Under the pieces are notes generated by a model. It was not told where the DNA came from. It ran no database searches and saw only the letters and a program-made list of their open reading frames with translations. A stretch of 64,000 nucleotides of DNA from Mesorhizobium helmanticense (lineage in GTDB: Bacteria > Pseudomonadota > Alphaproteobacteria > Rhizobiales > Rhizobiaceae): NCBI RefSeq assembly GCF_003034915.1, contig NZ_PZJX01000003.1, positions 124,001 to 188,000 of the forward strand, given 5' to 3'. A program made the position numbers and the translations under genes. Every line of letters begins with the position of its first letter. Position 1 is the stretch's first letter. Positions 8,400 through 18,800 of this stretch are shown here, piece by piece.

Positions 8400-9170
8400 T
8401 CACGGCGGCAGCAGCCGAAAATCCTTGCCTTCAGGCAGCAACTGCCCGCCATCGACGACGATGGTCGTGCCGGTGATGTAGCTGGCATCGTCCGAGGCGA
8501 GGAACAGGAAGGCGTTGGCCACTTCACGGGGGCTGCCGAGCCGGCCGAGTGGAATGGAGTCTTCCATATTCTTGATATAGGCCGCGCCGCGATGCATCTG
8601 GATCGCTTCGGTCAGGATGTTGCCGGGTTCGACGCCGTTGACCGTGATGCCGTAGCCGGAGAATTCCAACGCCGCCGAGCGGATGAAGCCGTTGATGCCG
8701 GCCTTGGTCGCGGCGTAGTGGCCATGACCGGGGCTGGTGACGTGCGGGCCGGTGATGGACGAGGTGTAGAGCATGCGCCCGAAACGCTGCGCCTTCATCG
8801 GCACGAGCGATGCACGGGTGGCATTGAAGGTGCCGCGCAGATTGACGGCCATGACCCTGTCCCAGTCGTCCGGGCTGGTGTTCTCGATGAGCTGCCAGGG
8901 ATAGATGCCGGCATTCTGGACCAGGATGTCGAGCCGGCCGTGACGGTCGAGCGCCAGCGCCACGGCGGCTTCCGCATCGGCCATCTGCGAGATGTCGGTG
9001 CGGATGAAGGCGGCGCCGATCTCGTCCGCGGCCGCTTGCCCCGCCTCGATCTCGGTGTCGGCCAGCACCAGCCTGGCGCCTTCCTCGGCAAAACGCAGGG
9101 CGGTTGCCTTGCCGATGCCGCGGGCCGCGCCGATAACCAGCGCCACCTTTCCGTCAAGTCGCCCTCTCAT
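8400..9170 (-). CDS. SDR-family NAD(P)-dependent dehydrogenase/reductase
   Basis: 256 residues from the ATG at 9170, which follows a G-rich ribosome binding site and begins like a normal SDR (RGRLDGKVALVIG). An alternative ATG at 9188 overlaps the permease stop. It is a Rossmann-fold oxidoreductase: cofactor motif GAARGIG, NAG motif, catalytic Ser in YTSSI and the YAATK catalytic Tyr/Lys pair, with the C-terminal VDGG typical of classical SDRs. As last gene of the sugar-transport operon it probably oxidises the imported sugar or polyol. The substrate is unknown. Confidence 0.88.
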   Translation of the reverse strand: MRGRLDGKVALVIGAARGIGKATALRFAEEGARLVLADTEIEAGQAAADEIGAAFIRTDISQMADAEAAVALALDRHGRLDILVQNAGIYPWQLIENTSPDDWDRVMAVNLRGTFNATRASLVPMKAQRFGRMLYTSSITGPHVTSPGHGHYAATKAGINGFIRSAALEFSGYGITVNGVEPGNILTEAIQMHRGAAYIKNMEDSIPLGRLGSPREVANAFLFLASDDASYITGTTIVVDGGQLLPEGKDFRLLPP

Positions 9171-9184
9171 GCCAGTCCCCCCTC

Positions 9185-10180
9185 TCATGCCAGTCTTTGC
9201 CGGATGGTCTGCTTGAAAGCGTCGAGCAGCACGGCGGCAAGCACCAGCAGGCCGTGGATCACCTGGGTGAAATTGGCCGGCAGACCCATCAGGTTGATCG
9301 CCGTGTTGATGGCCGACAGCAAAAGCACGCCGGCATAGACGCCGGGCAGGGTGCCGACGCCACCCTTGAGGCTGACACCGCCGATGACGACGGCGGCAAA
9401 GGCGTTGAACAGCAGGCCGACGCCAAGGTTGGCGGTGGCGCCGGAGGTGCGGATCGCCAGCAGCCAGCCGGCAAGGCCGGCGATGGCGCCGGCGAGGATG
9501 AACGCAATAACCAGGTTGCGGTTGACGCGGATGCCTGCACGGAAGGTCGCGGTCTCATTGCCGCCGATCATGACGAGGTGCCTGCCGAACGGCGTCTTGG
9601 CCATGATCAGCGAGAAGACGACGAAACAGGCGATGGCGATCCAGGCGGTGAGCGGCAGGCCAAGCAGGCGCTGGATGCCGAACCAGCGGATCGCCGGCGC
9701 CAGATCCTGCGCCGAGCGGCCGCCGGAAATGACCAGCACGAGGCCGCGCACCCAGATATAGGACGCCAGCGTTATGATGAAGGCGCTCATCTTCACCTTC
9801 ACGACGAGATAGCCATTGAAGGCGCCGATAGTCCCGCCGACGATCAGAGCTATGAGCAGCGATACCGGGACCATCAGCCATTCGGGATGCAGTTGAATGC
9901 CGAGGCCGATACCCGCCGAGCAGAACAGGATGCCGACCGCCATGGCGCTGAGCGCAGCGACCGATTCGACCGACAGGTCCATGTGCCCGGCGATGATGAC
10001 CAGCGCCAGGCCGATCGACATCACGCCAAGCACGCTCGACGCCTCGATGATGTTGGCGAATATACCGAGCTGGAAATAGTTCGGAATGAAGATGGAGAAG
10101 ACCACCAGCACGAAGACCAGCATGAACCAGACGAGATTGTCGAGGATGAACTCGAGGACTTGGCGTGTGCGGGGATTCAT
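9185..10180 (-). CDS. Sugar ABC transporter permease (RbsC family)
   Basis: 331 residues from the ATG at 10180; the frame extends to a GTG at 10228 but ATG 10180 begins the normal N-terminus. It is an inner-membrane permease of the ribose/xylose class with about 8-10 hydrophobic helices and the family loop near the C-terminus (FNAFAAVVIGGVSLKGGVG), which contacts the ATPase. It sits between the binding protein and the SDR, overlapping the possible upstream SDR start. It works with the ATPase at 11380-12144 and the binding protein at 10300-11340. Confidence 0.9.
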   Translation of the reverse strand: MNPRTRQVLEFILDNLVWFMLVFVLVVFSIFIPNYFQLGIFANIIEASSVLGVMSIGLALVIIAGHMDLSVESVAALSAMAVGILFCSAGIGLGIQLHPEWLMVPVSLLIALIVGGTIGAFNGYLVVKVKMSAFIITLASYIWVRGLVLVISGGRSAQDLAPAIRWFGIQRLLGLPLTAWIAIACFVVFSLIMAKTPFGRHLVMIGGNETATFRAGIRVNRNLVIAFILAGAIAGLAGWLLAIRTSGATANLGVGLLFNAFAAVVIGGVSLKGGVGTLPGVYAGVLLLSAINTAINLMGLPANFTQVIHGLLVLAAVLLDAFKQTIRQRLA

Positions 10181-10261
10181 GGGGCCGATCCGGTTGGCGC
10201 TCGGGTTCAAGGTGATGCAATGTCCCACGCCCGTCCTAACGGACGCGCGGCGCTTTGGAGG

Positions 10262-10289
10262 GCGCTCCGGGCCGTGAGGCCCGGAGCGC
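10262..10289 (-). promoter_or_regulatory. Strong intergenic stem-loop between binding-protein and permease genes
   Basis: A perfect 12-bp GC-rich stem (10262-10273 with 10278-10289) closes a four-base loop, 11 bases after the binding-protein stop. Hairpins here commonly protect the upstream mRNA or partly terminate, giving more binding protein than permease. There is no T-run. Confidence 0.6.
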
Positions 10290-10299
10290 TACGAAGTTG

Positions 10300-11340
10300 T
10301 TATTCGACCGGCTTCACCGTATCCGATGGCGGCTTCAGATTGCCCCAGAAGGCCGGATTGTCGACGTTTTCCTTGGTGATGGCGGCGCCCGGGATCTTGA
10401 TGTTGGGTCCCCAGGCTTCCTTGGTCACGGTCGACTTCAGGCCGAGCACTTCGTACTCTCCCGGCTTGATCTCCTGCTTGTTGATGATCTTGTCCATGAA
10501 CATGGCGACCGCCGCGGCCTGCGCGTAGAGCGGCTGCTCGACTTCGACGTTGAGCCAGCCCTTGCGGATCAGGTCGAGGCCGACCGGCGCGCCGTTCGAA
10601 CTCATCATCATGACATCGCCCGGTTTCTTGCCGGCTGCCTCGAGCGAGGCGACGGCGGCGACCGAGAGATGCGCGGCGTGGCTGAAGATCAGGTCGATAT
10701 CAGGGTTGGCGAGCAGTTGGTCGTTGACGATGGTCCCGGCTGCATCCGCCGCCCATTGCATGGCCGGCAGCGAAATGATCTTGACGTCCGGGAACGCCTT
10801 CATCTTCTCCTCGAAACCCTTCTGGATGTCGAGCGTGTAGGGGTCGCCGGGATCGCCGAGCACCTGCAGGATTTTGCCCTTCACCGAGCCGTTCTTGGCG
10901 GTCAGCAGTTTCTCGGCCTGGTCGGCGGCGACGTAGCCGATTTCGACGGTTCCGGCCACCGAGGTGAAGTCGGAAGGGGTGGAGGTGATCTGGCGGTCGA
11001 ATTCGACCACCGGGATGCCGGCGGCGCGGGCGGCTTCGATGGACGGTTTCAACGCATTGAAATCGACGGCGGCGAGAATGATCGCCGACGGCTTCAGCGC
11101 GATGACGTCGTTCATCTGCGATTGCTGGGCGTCGGTCTTGTTGTCGGCGTTCAGCGTCTTCATCTCATAGCCGGTCTGCTTCAGGAAGAGTTCCAGCGCG
11201 CTCACCGAGCCGGTCTGGAACTCATCAAGCAGTGTCGGCACCATGTAGTAGACGGTACCCTTGGACTGGGCGAATGCCGGCATGAGCGTGGCAAAGGCCA
11301 GTGCCAGGATACCGAAGACGGAAAGAAGTACTTTCTTCAT
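10300..11340 (-). CDS. Periplasmic sugar-binding protein of ABC transporter
   Basis: 346 residues with a cleavable signal peptide (KK n-region, core [15 protein letters not shown], cleavage near AFA-Q). The mature part is a ribose-binding-type two-lobe protein: hinge segments such as PVVEFDRQI, the repeated AIILAAVDF pattern and the GDPGDPY segment fit the Peripla_BP_4 class. The ATG at 11340 has GAGGAG 8 bases upstream. It would deliver the sugar to the permease of this operon; the ligand is unknown. The strong hairpin after its stop supports high expression. Confidence 0.9.
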   Translation of the reverse strand: MKKVLLSVFGILALAFATLMPAFAQSKGTVYYMVPTLLDEFQTGSVSALELFLKQTGYEMKTLNADNKTDAQQSQMNDVIALKPSAIILAAVDFNALKPSIEAARAAGIPVVEFDRQITSTPSDFTSVAGTVEIGYVAADQAEKLLTAKNGSVKGKILQVLGDPGDPYTLDIQKGFEEKMKAFPDVKIISLPAMQWAADAAGTIVNDQLLANPDIDLIFSHAAHLSVAAVASLEAAGKKPGDVMMMSSNGAPVGLDLIRKGWLNVEVEQPLYAQAAAVAMFMDKIINKQEIKPGEYEVLGLKSTVTKEAWGPNIKIPGAAITKENVDNPAFWGNLKPPSDTVKPVE

Positions 11341-11379
11341 GTCGTTCGCTCCTCTTGCGCCGGACCCCTCATTTGTCCC

Positions 11380-12144
11380 TCAGCCAGCCGGTCCGGCACC
11401 GGCAAGCGTCTCACCGGTGATCATGTTGATCACCGCGTCGGGACTTGTTTTATTGCGTGCGACATCGCCCGCCACGACGCCTTGCCGGATCACCACGATC
11501 CGGTCGGCGACCTGGAAGGCCTGCTGCATGATATGGGTGATGATGACGACGCCGATGCCCTGGCTCGCCACCTGGCGGATCATGTCGAGGCCGCGCCGCG
11601 TCTGCTCGACGCCAAGTGCTGCGAATGGCTCGTCGAGAAGCACGAGCTTGCCGCCAAAATGCACGAAGCGGTTGAGTTCGATGGCTTGCCGCTGGCCGCC
11701 CGAAAGATGCTCGACATTGGTGCGCAGCGAAGGGATGCGGGTTCCGGCGCTGGCCAGCGCCTTTTGCACGACCTGCTCCATGGCGCGTTCGTCGAGCACG
11801 GGAACACCGAGGACCTTCCTGGTGATCTCGCGGCCCATGAAGAAATTGGCCACCACGTCGACATTGGTGCAGAGCGACAGGTCCTGGTAGACGGTTTCGA
11901 TCCCCGCGGCCTTGGCCTCGGCGGGAGATTTGGCCAGGAATTCCCGTCCCTCGAACAGCATGCGGCCGGAAGTCGGCTCCAGGCCGCCGGCTATGATCTT
12001 GACCAGTGTCGACTTGCCGGCGCCGTTGTCGCCCAGAAGCGCCACGACCTCGCCCTTGCCGATCGAGAAACTGATGCCTTTCAGCGCTTCGATGGCGCCA
12101 TAGTTCTTGGCGACATTGTCGAGCACCAGCAGAGGTTCGCTCAT
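11380..12144 (-). CDS. Sugar ABC transporter ATPase (single-domain, FrcA-like)
   Basis: 254 residues, one ATPase domain rather than the fused pair of RbsA; this matches FrcA-type proteins of rhizobial fructose transporters. Walker A GDNGAGKST, Q-loop, signature LSGGQRQ, Walker B LVLLDEP and H-loop ITH are all present. The ATG at 12144 shares one base with the stop of the ROK gene (TGATG), implying translational coupling. It powers the permease at 9185-10180. Confidence 0.9.
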   Translation of the reverse strand: MSEPLLVLDNVAKNYGAIEALKGISFSIGKGEVVALLGDNGAGKSTLVKIIAGGLEPTSGRMLFEGREFLAKSPAEAKAAGIETVYQDLSLCTNVDVVANFFMGREITRKVLGVPVLDERAMEQVVQKALASAGTRIPSLRTNVEHLSGGQRQAIELNRFVHFGGKLVLLDEPFAALGVEQTRRGLDMIRQVASQGIGVVIITHIMQQAFQVADRIVVIRQGVVAGDVARNKTSPDAVINMITGETLAGAGPAG

Positions 12145-13310
12145 CAGGCCGCCATCCCCTTGCCTTGCAGGAGGTCCCGTCCGCGCTCGCGCTCGGCGGT
12201 GAACATCTGGCCGAAGCGCGGCGAGAGCACCCCGGAAACGGCAAGTGCGGCGGCGCCGCGCAACACCGCATGTTGCCCGCCGCGCCCGACGATGATGCGG
12301 GGGCTGGTGCGGTCCCTTCGGGCCGAGACCGAGTTGGGGAGCTGCGTTGCCGAGCCGGCCAGCCTTTCAAGCAAATCGGTGGACGCAAGTCCGCCCAGGA
12401 TGACGGTTTCGGGATCGAACAGGTTCTCGACGACGGCGATGGCGTTGCGGAAGACCGGGCCGACATCGGTAACCCAGTCGGCGTCGCTGCCGGCCCAGCG
12501 TCCCCGCGCTTCGAGCGAAAGATAGCGTTCGAGGCAGCCTCGGTTGCCGCAGGGACAGGCCTCGCCGCCCGGGACGACAGGAATGTGGCCGATCTCGCCG
12601 GCATTTCCCCAGGCGCCGCGCAATGCGCTTCCGTCATGCACCATGACGCCGCCAAGACCGACGCCGAAATAGAGATAGTAGTATTCGGAATATCCCGTCC
12701 CGAGGCCATAGAGGCGCTCGCCCATTGCCGCGGCGACCATGTCTGTCTCGAAAAAGGCCGGCAATCCCGTCGACTCCGCCAGCCGTTCCCGGAGCGCCAC
12801 GTCCTTCCAGCCGGCCATTGTCGTCGGCCCGACAAAGCTCATGGATTCCACCCCGAACGGGCCGGGCAACGCCATGCCGATGCCCAGAACACGGCCGCCG
12901 GGGCGCAAGCCGGTCAAATCGTTCACCATCGCCCCGATCAGGTCGAAGGCAAGATCGGGCGTGGCATTCGGCGCTTCACGGTGCGCGCTCTCGATCACGT
13001 CGCCGCTGAGATTGGTCAGGGCCGCGTCGATCCCGAGGGGGGTGATGTGGATGCCGACGGCGTAGCCGCCTTCCGGATTGATCCTGAGCGTTGCCGGAGG
13101 CAGGCCGCGTCCCCGCGGCTCCTCGCGCACGGACAGGACATAGCCGTGCTCCTCCAGTTCGCGAACGATGGTTGAAACCGTCTGGACGGTGAGCCCGACC
13201 CGCCTTGCAATGTCGCCGCGGGCGATGGGACCATGCAGGCGGATGGACTCGAGTACGATGCGCCTGTTGTAAGGCCGCCCGAATTCCTGATTGGTCCCCC
13301 GCAGTGCCAT
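12144..13310 (-). CDS. ROK-family transcriptional regulator of the sugar operon
   Basis: 388 residues. An N-terminal winged helix-turn-helix (about 25-65, with ARRVGLTVQTVSTIVRELEE) is followed by a ROK sugar-kinase-like domain with a glycine-rich loop (GVGLGGVMV) and the zinc-binding CPCGNRGCLERY cluster. In this family a sugar ligand relieves repression. It is the first gene of the operon and overlaps the ATPase gene, so it probably controls its own operon from the AT-rich region 13311-13400. FrcR-like regulators beside FrcA-type ATPases are the closest organisation I know. Confidence 0.88.
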   Translation of the reverse strand: MALRGTNQEFGRPYNRRIVLESIRLHGPIARGDIARRVGLTVQTVSTIVRELEEHGYVLSVREEPRGRGLPPATLRINPEGGYAVGIHITPLGIDAALTNLSGDVIESAHREAPNATPDLAFDLIGAMVNDLTGLRPGGRVLGIGMALPGPFGVESMSFVGPTTMAGWKDVALRERLAESTGLPAFFETDMVAAAMGERLYGLGTGYSEYYYLYFGVGLGGVMVHDGSALRGAWGNAGEIGHIPVVPGGEACPCGNRGCLERYLSLEARGRWAGSDADWVTDVGPVFRNAIAVVENLFDPETVILGGLASTDLLERLAGSATQLPNSVSARRDRTSPRIIVGRGGQHAVLRGAAALAVSGVLSPRFGQMFTAERERGRDLLQGKGMAA

Positions 13311-13454
13311 GCCTTGCGTTCCCTAGGAGAACGCAGGTTCGCACCAAAGATTTATTCAGTCAAATGGAATTCAAAAATAAGATGACTGTTGCTCGTGCCG
13401 GCGCTTCGAGCCGTCGGCAACCTGCCTCCGACACGGAATAGTCGCTCGCGGCCT

Positions 13455-13664
13455 TTACAAAAGGCGGGGCCTACGGGGAGCGGCGACTTCGCACGCTCGC
13501 CTGAGATCCGCGCGGATATTGTCGGTGTTCAACAAATCGACCGCTTCCGGATAGCCCTCGGTGACCAGCATGGCGACGATTTCCGCGGCGCGGTCATGGG
13601 CGCCGCTCTCGGCCAGTAGATATGCCCGCTGATAGATGTGATCGGCTCTGCGTGCTGCCGTCAT
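13455..13664 (-). CDS. Small hypothetical protein, paralog B
   Basis: 69 residues from the ATG at 13664 (GAGG 6 bases upstream). It shares the core ADHIYxRA, LAESG, AEIVAML, EGYPEA, LLN, DNIRADLRR with the protein at 8000-8227. Both genes face the same way and flank the sugar operon. The shared upstream DNA includes an inverted repeat here (GTTGGT 13682-13687, ACCAAC 13692-13697). No family recognised; it ends in a basic Pro/Arg-rich tail that paralog A lacks. Confidence 0.6.
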   Translation of the reverse strand: MTAARRADHIYQRAYLLAESGAHDRAAEIVAMLVTEGYPEAVDLLNTDNIRADLRRACEVAAPRRPRLL

Positions 13665-13779
13665 TCCAGCCTCATCAGTCAGTTGGTGATGACCAACAAC
13701 GTACGAGGGAGAGCTATGTTCCATGCAACCTATGGGCGATGATTTCCTGCTCGAACGTAAATCGCGTTGCAGCAATCGT

Positions 13780-15072
13780 TCAGAGGTACTGCGCGACCTT
13801 CTTGCCGACCTTCAGGAAGCGCAAGGGGTCGATCGCCTCGCCATTGTGGCGGACCTCGTAATGCAGATGCGGGCCGGTCGAGCGGCCACTGCTGCCGGTC
13901 TTGCCGATGACATCGCCGGCATCGAGCTTCTGGCCGACCTTCACGTCGATTTCGCTGAGATGGCCATAGCGCGTCGCAAAGCCCTGGCCGTGGTCGACCT
14001 CGACCATGCGGCCATAGCCGCCGTTCCAGCCGGCCTTGACGACAACGCCCGGTGCGGTGACCTTGGCGGGCATGCCGAGCGGCGCCCTGAAATCCATGCC
14101 TGAATGGAGCGCCGCGGTGCCGAGGATCGGATCGGTGCGCACGCCGAACGGGCTGGTAACGGAACGGCCGGGGGCGGGGTTGGCGAGCGGCAGGCGGCGC
14201 GCTTCCTTTTTGAGGTGGTCGAGCGCGTCGAGCGCTTCGTCGAGCTCCTTGACCTTGCTGTCGAACATCATCGAGCTGTCGACCGGGATTAACGGGCCGC
14301 CGACGTCGCGTTCGTCGCCGAAATCGCTGTCGACCGGCAGGCCAGCCGCTTCGAGCGCCTGCGAAATCGCATCGGCGTTCTTGTAGGCGTTGTCGGCAAG
14401 CGTGGCGATGCGGGTGAGTTGCTGGCTTTCGATGGCCTTGAGCGATTCGTTGATCGAAACGAAGAGCTTGTCGGCACGGTCGGCGGCCGTGTCGCTGGGC
14501 AGCGGATCGGAGCGGGTCGACCATAGGGAGAACGGCCTGCTATCGCCGGCGCCGGGGCTGGCAGCCAAACTGGCAACCGAATAGGCCTGTGGCTCGGCAA
14601 CGGTGGCGTCGGCGCGTTGGTCCGGCTTTGCGGCTGCCGCGGTGCTTGCCGCGGGCGGCGTTCCAACTTCGCTCTCGGCGCGGTCGAGGATCGGTCCGAG
14701 GCGGCCATGGCGCTGGCTGAGCTGGCTCTGGCGTTGCAGCAGCTCGCTCACCTTGGTTTCCATGAGCTGCTGGTCGAGAAGCTGACGGCTGGTGATCCGG
14801 TCGACCTGGGCGCGCAGCGCCGAGATGCGATCCTCGTAGGCCTGCTGCATGCGCGCCTGCCGTGCGGTGGTGGCGCCGATCAGGTCGTCGCGCAGCACAA
14901 GGTAGGAGGTCGCCAGCAGGTAGCCTATGACGATTGCCGCCATCGCGGAGCCGCAAAATGCGGCTACCCATGGCCGTATGGTGAAGTGCCTTATCTCGTC
15001 GCCCCGGGCGATGATGACCGTGTGGGGTTCCTTGCGCCTGCCGAAGACCGCTGACTGACCGGTTACATTCAC
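13780..15072 (-). CDS. M23-family peptidoglycan endopeptidase, membrane-anchored
   Basis: 430 residues. A short basic cytoplasmic tail precedes one transmembrane helix (about 33-57), then a coiled-coil region (about 70-130 and 185-290) rich in Arg, Gln and Glu, and a C-terminal LytM domain (about 310-425). Zinc ligands are visible as HSGMD (HxxxD) and HLHYE (HxH), so the enzyme appears active, cutting peptide cross-links in the periplasm. The coiled coil plus LytM plan recalls DipM/EnvC-like or MepM-like septal and growth hydrolases. It is monocistronic by appearance. Confidence 0.9.
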   Translation of the reverse strand: MNVTGQSAVFGRRKEPHTVIIARGDEIRHFTIRPWVAAFCGSAMAAIVIGYLLATSYLVLRDDLIGATTARQARMQQAYEDRISALRAQVDRITSRQLLDQQLMETKVSELLQRQSQLSQRHGRLGPILDRAESEVGTPPAASTAAAAKPDQRADATVAEPQAYSVASLAASPGAGDSRPFSLWSTRSDPLPSDTAADRADKLFVSINESLKAIESQQLTRIATLADNAYKNADAISQALEAAGLPVDSDFGDERDVGGPLIPVDSSMMFDSKVKELDEALDALDHLKKEARRLPLANPAPGRSVTSPFGVRTDPILGTAALHSGMDFRAPLGMPAKVTAPGVVVKAGWNGGYGRMVEVDHGQGFATRYGHLSEIDVKVGQKLDAGDVIGKTGSSGRSTGPHLHYEVRHNGEAIDPLRFLKVGKKVAQYL

Positions 15073-15248
15073 GGGACCAAGCTTTCGTTACGACACCAAC
15101 GACGAGCCCTGATTACACATCATTAAGGTTAACGGTCGGTTGCTTCGGCGCTACCGTTTGCAATTCATGGATGCAGTCAAATTTGGAATAGGTTGTCAGG
15201 CGCAGGCTCGCGTCGCGGCAGGCTTAAATGCCAGGCCACCGCGTTACA

Positions 15249-15716
15249 TCAAAGCGCGCGCACCGCTTCCAGCACCGCCTCGGCATGGCCCTTGACCCGG
15301 ACTTGCCGCCAGATTTTGGCGATCCGTCCATCGCGGCCGATCAGGAAGGTGGCGCGCTCGACACCCATATATTTGCGGCCATACATCGTCTTCTCGACCC
15401 ACAGATGGTAGGCTTCGATCACCTTGCGCTCCTCATCGGCGACCAGATCGACGGTCAGATCGTATTTTGACTTGAACTTGTCGTGCTTCTTGACGCTGTC
15501 CGGCGACAGGCCGATCACGACGGCGCCGGCCTTCTCGAACTCCGGCTTCAATTGCGAAAAGCTGATCGCCTCGGTCGTGCAGCCCGTGGTGTCGTCCTGC
15601 GGATAGAAGTAGAGTACGACCGGCTTGCCCAGCAACGCCGCGAGGCTGAGCGAGCCGCCGCCGTCGCGGGGAAGGTCGAACGGAGGCGCAAGATCGCCCA
15701 CTTTGAGATCGGCCAT
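15249..15716 (-). CDS. bcp: Thioredoxin-dependent peroxiredoxin, BCP type
   Basis: 155 residues, normal BCP length. The peroxidatic Cys46 lies in DDTTGCTTEA. The second Cys found five residues later in E. coli BCP is absent, so this is a 1-Cys or alternative-resolving type. It reduces organic and hydrogen peroxides in the cytoplasm. The ATG at 15716 has AAGGG 7 bases upstream. Divergent from the large AsmA-like gene. Confidence 0.9.
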   Translation of the reverse strand: MADLKVGDLAPPFDLPRDGGGSLSLAALLGKPVVLYFYPQDDTTGCTTEAISFSQLKPEFEKAGAVVIGLSPDSVKKHDKFKSKYDLTVDLVADEERKVIEAYHLWVEKTMYGRKYMGVERATFLIGRDGRIAKIWRQVRVKGHAEAVLEAVRAL

Positions 15717-15811
15717 ATCGATGCCCTTGTTTGTGGTTACGCGCGCAGCCTCATCGATATAATGTCGAGCGGGGATTCGTCCACGATCGAGTTCGTAGAA
15801 CGGAAAATTGC

Positions 15812-18800
15812 GTGGATCAGGAGCAACCGCAGCACGAGAAGATCAGATTCAGGCGTGATGAGATCACCGACCTGGGGGCGCTCCCGTCCGCGTGCCGGGT
15901 GCCGCCGCTCGGCCAGGCGTCGATAGGCCGCGGCGTTCGCGTTCTGGCGAGGCTGTTCGCCGGCTTTGTCGCCCTTGTGCTGTTGGCCGCCGCCGCGGTG
16001 TATGTGGTCGGCGTATCGGGCATCGGCTCCGAACGGTTGCGGGCGGAAGCCGAAACGGCCATCGAGAAACTGGCCGGGGTCGACGTCAATGTCGAAGCCG
16101 GGCCGGCTCGCCTCACGCTCGACGGGTCGAGCTTCATTGCGCTTCAGGTCAACGATGTCAGCCTCAAGACCGCCGACGGCAAACCGATGGCCGATGCCGG
16201 GCGAGTCCGCTTCGGCATCAGGCTGATACCGCTGCTTTCGGGCAAGGTGCGGCTCACCAGCGCCAGGATTTCCGATGCGCGTATCGTGATGGCGGCGATG
16301 CCGTCGGGCGGCGACTGGTCGGCGGCGCTGCGCAATCAGGATGGCCTCATCGATCCGGAAAAACTGTCCGAAGCGGTCTTCTCCAACATCAACCACGCGC
16401 TCGACGCGGTGCGGGAGGATTCGATGCGCCGGATCGACCTCAGCAATGTCGACCTCGTGCTGCCGGAGGCCGGATCGGTCAGACTGGTCAGGATCACTGA
16501 TGCCTCGGTGTCGCAGGCGGGGCCGGGCGGCATGGAGCTTTCATCCGACGCCGAGGTCGACGGCAGAACGCTCGCCATCGCCGCCTCCGCCACCCGCGAC
16601 ATCACGACCCGCCGTGTGACCGCGCTGGACGCCAGCGTGAAGATGGCGGAGGCCGCCGTGGCGGCAGGCGCATCAGGCGGGAAGCTGGGCGCGGTCGCCC
16701 TGAAGCTGGCGGGATCGCAAGGTGGCGGCGAGAATGCATCGCGGTTGACGGCCTCATTGGCGCTCACCGGGTCCGTGCTCGACCTCGGCCCGCGCGGCTT
16801 GCTTCCGGCTGATGTCGACCTCGATGCGACGCTTGTCGCCGGTTCGAACAAGATCCAGGTCGACAAGCTGCTGTTGAAGACCGGCCGTTCGACATTCGAT
16901 TTCGCCGGTTCGATCGGCCCGAAGCCTGCCACCGGAACAGCGGGCGAGGAACCATCCTACCGCTACGATCTGACCAGCGACGGTTCGACGCTGGCGCCCT
17001 CGGAATCGCCCGAGCCTGCGCTCAATTTCTTTGCCCGCGTCGCCGGCGTCTACCAGCCCGAGAGCCAAAAGCTCGTCGCCGAGCAGATCGGGATCAGGTC
17101 GGGATCCGCGAGTGAGGTGCTGGGCACGGCGGCGGTGATGTTCGTCGACGGCAAGGCCCCGGGTATATCCGTGGGCCTCAACATCCACGACATGCCGGTC
17201 TCGCATGTCAAGCAGCTGTGGCCTTGGTTTTCCGCGCGCAACGCCCGCCTCTGGGTGCTGAAGAACCTGTTCGGCGGCCGCGTCGTCGACGCCAATCTCC
17301 AGTTCCAGGTCGTGCCGGGGCGGCTCGGCAACGGCGTTCCGCTTTCATCGGATGAAGTGTTCGGCCGGTTCCAGGTAGAAGGATCGCGCTTCGACACGGC
17401 CGGTCGCATTCCACCGATCCGCGATGCCGTCGGCACGGTCGCGTTCCACGGCAATGATGTCGACATCACGCTATCCTCGGGCAGCGTCTACATGCCGAGC
17501 GGCCGCACGGTGGCGGCAAGCGGCGGCACGATGACGGTAAAAGCGGCAAACCGTCCACCGGTGATCGGCGCGCTCGACATCGACGTCGCTGGCGAAGCTG
17601 CCGCGATCGCCGAGCTTGCATCCTACGAACCGATCAACGCCATGCGCCATGTCGGCCTGCTGCCCGATGACCTGTCCGGCACGGTGACCGGTCACGTCAA
17701 GGCCGACATCCCGCTCCAATCCGGCGTCGATACCTCCAAACTCGATTGGCTGGTGGCGCTCGACTACAAGGACCTGTCGCTGGCCAAACCGTTCGAAGGC
17801 CAGACGGTGACGAACGCCGACGGCTCGATCACGGTCGAACCCGACAAGGCCGTCATCTCCGCCAAGGCGCTGCTGAACGGCCTTCCAGCTGAGCTCGACC
17901 TGGTCGAGCCGCTGAAAGATGGTGGGCCGCCACCCAGCCGCAAGGTGGCGATGGTGCTTGACGACAAGATGCGCGCCACCGCCATGCCTGGCCTGTCGAC
18001 GCTGCTTTCGGGAACCATCAAGGTTGCGATCGACAAGAGTGGCGGCGGCAATCAGAACGTCTCGGCCGATCTGACCAACGCCAGGCTGGACATCCCCTGG
18101 GCCGGCTGGAGCAAGGGGCCAGGCATTCCCGCCAATGTCACCTTCGCCATGACCAAGTCCGGCGACACCATGACGCTGTCCGACTTTGACCTCGGCGGAA
18201 AGAGCTTCTCGATCGAGGGCAGCGTGGTGCTGGTCAAAGGCGGACTGTCCTCGGCCCGCTTCAGCAAGGTCACCTTGAACCGGGGCGACGACGTCGCCGT
18301 GTCGGTCAAGCGATCGGGCAAGGGATTTGCGATCGATATCAGCGGCAATGCGCTGGACGCCCGCTCGCTGATCAAGCAATTCACTTCCGATGTCGACACC
18401 GCCACCAAGACCACCGGATCCGATGCGGTTTCCGTCAGTGCCGACGTCAATTTCCTGACTGGCTTCCACGACGAGACACTGTCGAACCTGAAGCTCGACT
18501 ACAGCGCTGCCGGTTCCAGGGTGAACGGGCTCAAGGTCAGCGCCACGGCGGACTCTGGCGCCGCCATAACCATCAACAACACCACCGCCGACGGCAGGCG
18601 CGCGCTCAACATGAAGTCGGGCGATGCCGGCGCGATCCTCCGCTTCCTCAACATCTACGAGCATATGGAGGGCGGGTCGATCACGCTGGCGCTGGCTGGG
18701 GCCAGCGACGGGTCGATGCGCGGCCAGGTCGATGCCCGCAACTTCTACGTGGTCAACGAACCGAAACTCGCCTCGATCGTGTCGACCACGCCGGCCGGCG

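Noticed and set aside
10255..12525. 756-codon plus-strand ORF across the sugar operon
   Set aside because: Antisense shadow of three well-supported ABC-transport genes; His/Arg/Asp-rich with no family features.
15731..15811. Upstream extension of the AsmA-like gene
   Set aside because: Residues before the GTG at 15812 do not look like a natural N-terminus; kept as a start uncertainty only.
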